A stretch of DNA of 64,000 nt, from positions 1-64,000 of the forward strand of contig JAFROT010000032.1 in NCBI GenBank assembly GCA_017429525.1. Reading direction: 5' to 3'. The translations under genes were made by a program, and so were the position numbers. Shown here one piece after another: positions 60,793 to 64,000 of the stretch; position 1 is the first letter of the stretch, and every line of letters starts with the position of its first letter. The notes beneath the pieces are model-generated. The model had not been told where the DNA came from. It saw nothing but the letters and a program-made list of their open reading frames with translations, and searched no databases. Origin of the DNA: Bacteroidaceae bacterium. GTDB taxonomy: Bacteria > Bacteroidota > Bacteroidia > Bacteroidales > Bacteroidaceae.

Positions 60793-61724
60793 ATGCTTAG
60801 AGTTTCTGTCAATGCCAAGAAAAACCCAGAAATGAACCGCTTGCGGTTCTCCATCGTCAGACCACTGTGATTGTTCAAGTTCTTCTTCAGATCGGTGAAT
60901 GTGCCCTCAATCTTGTTGTTCGTGTTGGGCATTCCCTTGCAGTCCTCCCGTTGGTAAGTGAAGAGATAAGGCAGATAGAAGTTCAGGCTGTTCATCGCAG
61001 CTCTGAGCCTCTGGTGCGTGTAGTGCATCTTCCCGTCCTTGTGGAGACTCTTGTGGCTTATGGTGTCCCTCCACTTCTCCTTCCAAGCCTGGTAATCCTT
61101 CTTGAAATCGGCCTCATTAGCCTTGTGCAGCCTGTCAACCAATGCTTTCAACTCTCTGCTGGCATACATCTTAGGATTCAGAGTCAGATATCGCCTGATA
61201 ATCTGTTTCATGTGGAATTGGCACATCTGTATGTGATACTCAGAAAACGTCTTGAACAGATTCTGCTTGCCGTCTATGACCAACCCATGGACGGCGTAGC
61301 CTCGTTCCTTTATACTGTTGAAGGCATCCTCATAGTCCTTCACCGTCTCACTCTTCACGAAGGCCATGTACAAAGGTCTGCCTGCCTGGTTGTCCAATGC
61401 CAGCAGAACACCGAAGCTGCGCCCCCAGTAGGTAACGTCCAGATGCACGAAGCCCGCACCGGACAGAGGTGGCTGTTCCCATTCACGCTTGATGCCGTGA
61501 AGCCTGAGCTTGACGGTGGATACACTCTTACCAAATCGTTTGGAAAGCTCCTCGATCGTCTGTTTCTCCTGCTGATAGGCATTCCAGAGTTCATCTTCGC
61601 TAACCTCCCTTTCTGTTCGGAACTGGTAGCCGCAAGCCTGGCATTTATACAACTGTACGCCCTTGCGCACTCCATACTTAATTGTGGGCTTGCTTCTGCA
61701 CACAGGACATTCTTTCTTGTTCAT
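60771..61724 (-). CDS. transposase, IS256 family variant with N-terminal zinc ribbon
   Basis: 317 residues from MNKKECPVCRSKPTIKYG. The zinc ribbon has Cys pairs CPVC and CQACGYQF (6-33). A helix-turn-helix region follows (TIEELSKRFGKSVSTVKLRL). The DDE/MULE-like catalytic core has FVHLDVTYWGRSFGVLLALD (first Asp), GLVIDGKQNLFKTFSEYHIQ then MCQFHMKQIIRRYL (second Asp, CxxH), and NNKIEGTFTDLKKNLNNHSG (Glu). All three acidic residues are present and the frame is intact, so it may be active. A TAACTTTG box (minus strand, 61765-61758) lies upstream. Confidence 0.87.
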   Translation of the reverse strand: MNKKECPVCRSKPTIKYGVRKGVQLYKCQACGYQFRTEREVSEDELWNAYQQEKQTIEELSKRFGKSVSTVKLRLHGIKREWEQPPLSGAGFVHLDVTYWGRSFGVLLALDNQAGRPLYMAFVKSETVKDYEDAFNSIKERGYAVHGLVIDGKQNLFKTFSEYHIQMCQFHMKQIIRRYLTLNPKMYASRELKALVDRLHKANEADFKKDYQAWKEKWRDTISHKSLHKDGKMHYTHQRLRAAMNSLNFYLPYLFTYQREDCKGMPNTNNKIEGTFTDLKKNLNNHSGLTMENRKRFISGFFLALTETLSMKKQESR

Positions 61725-61920
61725 ACTAACTCTGCTTTCTGGCTTTTGAAATGCCTGCAAAGTTAGTATTTATCGGGCTCTAGCGCATTTTCCATCCTGC
61801 AAAATGAGCTATAGGTCGCAATTTCGACCGTCGATTTATGCCCTGAAACGTTTGAAACTCTCGAAACCCTTGTGAGAATCGGTATTTGAACGAGGTTGCA
61901 CCCTGCAAAATGAGCTATTG

Positions 61921-62147
61921 GTCTAAAAATAATATTATAACAGAAACCATCAATAACTATCTAAGGAAGAAACTGATGTTAGTAAGTTAATGTTATAAAG
62001 AAAATGAGCAACCAAGTTAGGTTGCTCATTTTTTTTATAAACATTGAGTATTGATATTTGGTGTCAACAAGTATATAGTTCCGCTTTTTGGGGCCATATT
62101 TTTAGCCAATTAGCTGTCGTAACTCGTTTGAAAGGCCTGCACGCGCC
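61921..62147. other. gap between the IS and the last gene
   Basis: AT-rich, no gene seen. It contains the terminator-like hairpin at 62001-62037. An upstream gene on the plus strand may once have ended here before the IS arrived, but nothing recognisable remains. Confidence 0.4.
62001..62037. terminator. bidirectional terminator
   Basis: AAATGAGCAACC pairs exactly with GGTTGCTCATTT around AAGTTA, with eight T on the plus side and TTTTCTTT on the minus side. It probably ends the minus-strand gene whose stop is at 62148. Confidence 0.8.
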
Positions 62148-64000
62148 TCACTTGGGTGGGTAGAAGGTCTGGGTGATGAGGGTGCCGCGCCCGTAGGCGT
62201 CCTTCTTGCCGTCCTCGAGGATGTAGTAGGGCCAGAGCTGGATGATGATTTTATTGGGGTCGCTGGTGTAGCAGGTCAGGGTGATGTCGTCGTAGTAGCC
62301 GTCGTGGTTGGTGCGTCCGTCGTAGGAGTGGCGGATGGTGGGTTGCGCGGCGAAGTCCTCGATGCCCCATTGCTTGATGGAGGCGTGGTTGGTGACGTAG
62401 ACTTTGATGCTGAAGGTGTAGGCGTGGTCGTAGGTAATCTCGTCCATGATCTGGTTCTCAAAGACTTCGTAGTTGACGAGCTTGATGTCGGCTATCTCCA
62501 CGCCGGGGAGGATGGTGTTGCACTCGAGGCTGCGGTCGTAGTACCATCCGGTGAAGTCGGGATTGTTGAATAATTGGCGATAGTAGTCGGAGTTGAAGCG
62601 CTGGAGCATGCTGGACTCGAAGTAGACGAGCCTGGCGTTGTACTCCTCGTTCTGGGGCACGTCCGTGAAGGTGAAGTGGCGGTAGAGCGCGTTGGCGAGG
62701 GGCTGGTCGCGCTGGATGAGTCCTTCGTCGGCCACGGCGAAGTCGACGAACGAGTCGTCGCTCTTCTTGGTGAGTACCATGCAGGGCATGATGCCCTGGT
62801 TGTTCCAGAGTGCACTGATGCCTTTCTCGGTGAAGTGTGCCTCGCCCTTGAGGGTGACCTCGGTGTTGTCGCTGTTCATCTCCTTGTAGACGGCCATGTC
62901 CTTGAGCTTGGGCATCCAGGTGAAGCTCTCTTTCTTGGTGAGCCCTTCGAAGTAGTGGGGCGAGTAGTGGATTTTGCCGGTCTTGGCGTCGTCGGTGTCG
63001 CCATCGACAAGCTCGCGCATCCAGTCGGTCATGGCTTTTGCTTCCTTGAGATAGGCTTTCTGCTCTTCGGGGTCGTCGATGAAGAAGGTGGCGAAGACGG
63101 ACTGCACGATGGAGGCGTCGTCGGCCAGGTCGTTGAGTATGGCGTTGAACGTCCCCTTCATGCTGAAGCCGTAGTTGAAGCTGGCGCCGAGGCCTACTCT
63201 TGCGCTGGCCGACACGCCTTCCTGCAGCTCTACGTTTCGTCGGCCGTTAACGAGCCTGTGGGGCGTGGAGACTGTGCTATGGAGGTCTATGGTGGGGTCT
63301 ATGGTGAAGCTGTTGGCCTCGTTGAAGAGCCCCACGCCGAAGTGCAGGGAGAGAGTGACGCCGGGCTCGCCGCTGATGCTGAATCCCATCATCGAGAGGT
63401 CCTTCGTCTTGACCTTGGAATTGCTGATGCTCTTACGGAGGTTGTCGGCGGTGACGGCTGCTCCGAGGAAGGGGACGAGCTGGAAGGCATCGAGGCTCAC
63501 GTTGATGTCGCTTATATGCTTGAACGAGAGGGCGAAGTCGCCGGCAAGGGCGAGGCTGGCGGTGATGTCTACGCCGAGGATGATGCGCAGCGAGACGACC
63601 TTGATCTTGATCTTGGCCTTGGCGGGGAGGAAATTCTTCTTCTCCCAGATGCGCAGCTTGCCGGCCAGCGTGCCGGAGGCGTGGATGACGCCCTCGAGGT
63701 CGGAATGGTCAACGATCTCGACGCCGTAGGGGATGTCGTTGTCGGAGAGGATGGCCTTGAAGGTGAGGCGGTGGTCCCAGAAGGATTCGTCGTTGCTGAC
63801 CGACACGTCGCCAGAGCCTACGATGGTGTATTTGCCATTGGAGTAGCCCTCGTCGTCCCTGGAGACGGCGGAGCCGTTTTTGATGGTGATGTTCTTGTCG
63901 AGAGGTATGCGGAAGTGGAAGGTGCCGCCCTCGTCGTCGGGAGTGATGCTGAAGTCCTGGAGGTCTTCGACTTGGTCCATGCCCTCAGAGGATGCTCGCG
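62148..64000 (-). CDS. large protein of unknown function (C-terminal 617 residues)
   Basis: The minus-strand frame is open past the window edge, so the true start lies beyond 64000; the first Met visible (63980) is probably internal, since six sense codons precede it without a stop. I do not recognise a domain. The visible part is beta-rich: HFRIPLDKNITIKNGS, GTLAGKLRIWEKKNFL, ASARVGLGASFNYGFSMKGT. The end holds ITYDHAYTFSIKVYVTNHAS and WPYYILEDGKKDAYGRGTLI. Alternating hydrophobic patterns and many Tyr/Asp suggest an exported or surface protein. GC-rich codon use (many CTC, GTC, GAG) differs from the AT-rich IS region next to it. Confidence 0.75.
   Translation of the reverse strand, partial: RASSEGMDQVEDLQDFSITPDDEGGTFHFRIPLDKNITIKNGSAVSRDDEGYSNGKYTIVGSGDVSVSNDESFWDHRLTFKAILSDNDIPYGVEIVDHSDLEGVIHASGTLAGKLRIWEKKNFLPAKAKIKIKVVSLRIILGVDITASLALAGDFALSFKHISDINVSLDAFQLVPFLGAAVTADNLRKSISNSKVKTKDLSMMGFSISGEPGVTLSLHFGVGLFNEANSFTIDPTIDLHSTVSTPHRLVNGRRNVELQEGVSASARVGLGASFNYGFSMKGTFNAILNDLADDASIVQSVFATFFIDDPEEQKAYLKEAKAMTDWMRELVDGDTDDAKTGKIHYSPHYFEGLTKKESFTWMPKLKDMAVYKEMNSDNTEVTLKGEAHFTEKGISALWNNQGIMPCMVLTKKSDDSFVDFAVADEGLIQRDQPLANALYRHFTFTDVPQNEEYNARLVYFESSMLQRFNSDYYRQLFNNPDFTGWYYDRSLECNTILPGVEIADIKLVNYEVFENQIMDEITYDHAYTFSIKVYVTNHASIKQWGIEDFAAQPTIRHSYDGRTNHDGYYDDITLTCYTSDPNKIIIQLWPYYILEDGKKDAYGRGTLITQTFYPPK

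Larger units (their letters stand above)
60606..61920 (-). mobile_element. IS256-variant (Zn-binding type) insertion sequence
   Basis: About 1.3 kb. The left terminal repeat is CAATAGCTCAAATTGCAG then GGTGCA (60606-60629). The right one, read on the minus strand, is CAATAGCTCATTTTGCAG then GGTGCA (61920-61897), with only two mismatches (AA for TT). One transposase gene lies between. No convincing 8-9 bp target duplication is seen next to these ends. A second copy of the right end (ATCCTGCAAAATGAGCTATA, 61794-61813) lies about 105 bp inside, suggesting a nested or rearranged end. Confidence 0.8.

Overview
The window looks like a chromosome segment of a Bacteroidales bacterium (phylum Bacteroidetes), perhaps Prevotellaceae-like. 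The family assignment is only an impression. The order-level call rests on promoters of the Bacteroides type (TTTG or TTG, about 20 nt, TAnnTTTG), six GLPGLI-family secreted proteins beside a TonB-dependent receptor, a trp operon ordered B-E-G-D-C-F-A, a DUF4301 protein, a Zn-ribbon IS256-variant transposase, and genes with little visible Shine-Dalgarno sequence.

Layout. 1-1.65 kb: the start of a KilA-N protein and a LolA-like carrier, both on the minus strand, with an 800-bp gap between them. 1.8-13.75 kb: ABC-F ATPase, grpE, dnaJ, folC, a lipoprotein L,D-transpeptidase, htpG, tRNA-Arg(ACG) and clpC. This is a protein-quality-control block. grpE and htpG each carry a near-perfect sigma-54 -24/-12 promoter. 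14.4-23.4 kb: an accessory surface cluster of two secreted TonB C-terminal-domain proteins, six GLPGLI proteins and one TonB-dependent receptor, apparently grown by duplication. 23.5-30.4 kb: the complete trp operon on the minus strand, headed by a leader peptide with three consecutive Trp codons and a terminator, i.e. a ribosome-mediated attenuator. 30.5-59.8 kb: mostly housekeeping genes, including a conserved hypothetical, a TPR protein, glyA, pyrI-pyrB, a class A PBP, folK, dnaB, pheT, a YebC protein, a PH-domain membrane protein, free Met-R-sulfoxide reductase, a C69 dipeptidase, an M15 peptidase, tRNA-Arg(TCT), DUF4301, relA/spoT, a 14-unit MORN protein, a YhcH protein, glgB, a Ser/Gly/Arg-rich secreted protein, a GNAT, a GT2 glycosyltransferase and a small membrane protein. 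59.8-64 kb: recR, a complete insertion sequence, and the 3' part of a large unrecognised protein.

Four signals go beyond the gene list. First, a short GC-rich palindromic element occurs six times; four copies lie in frame inside genes (receptor, secreted TonB protein, GLPGLI signal peptide, PyrI) and are all read in the same frame as a [SPA]-L-x-G-x-x-G-G peptide. Second, three intergenic regions (3.56, 13.8 and 44.5 kb) are built from strict 22-bp units. Two of them share a related unit in opposite orientation, and one carries hairpins with a compensatory base-pair change. Third, the trp leader shows all the parts of an attenuator. Fourth, the insertion sequence carries a promoter and a terminator that would make a roughly 110-nt RNA ending on the antisense side of the transposase stop codon.

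How the genes work together. GrpE and DnaJ (with DnaK, not in this window), HtpG and ClpC make up a stress-response set. The GLPGLI, TonB-domain and receptor genes look like one envelope uptake or assembly system whose substrate cannot be told from sequence. The trp operon makes tryptophan from chorismate and senses charged tRNA-Trp through its leader. All coordinates and motifs were read by eye; no searches were run.
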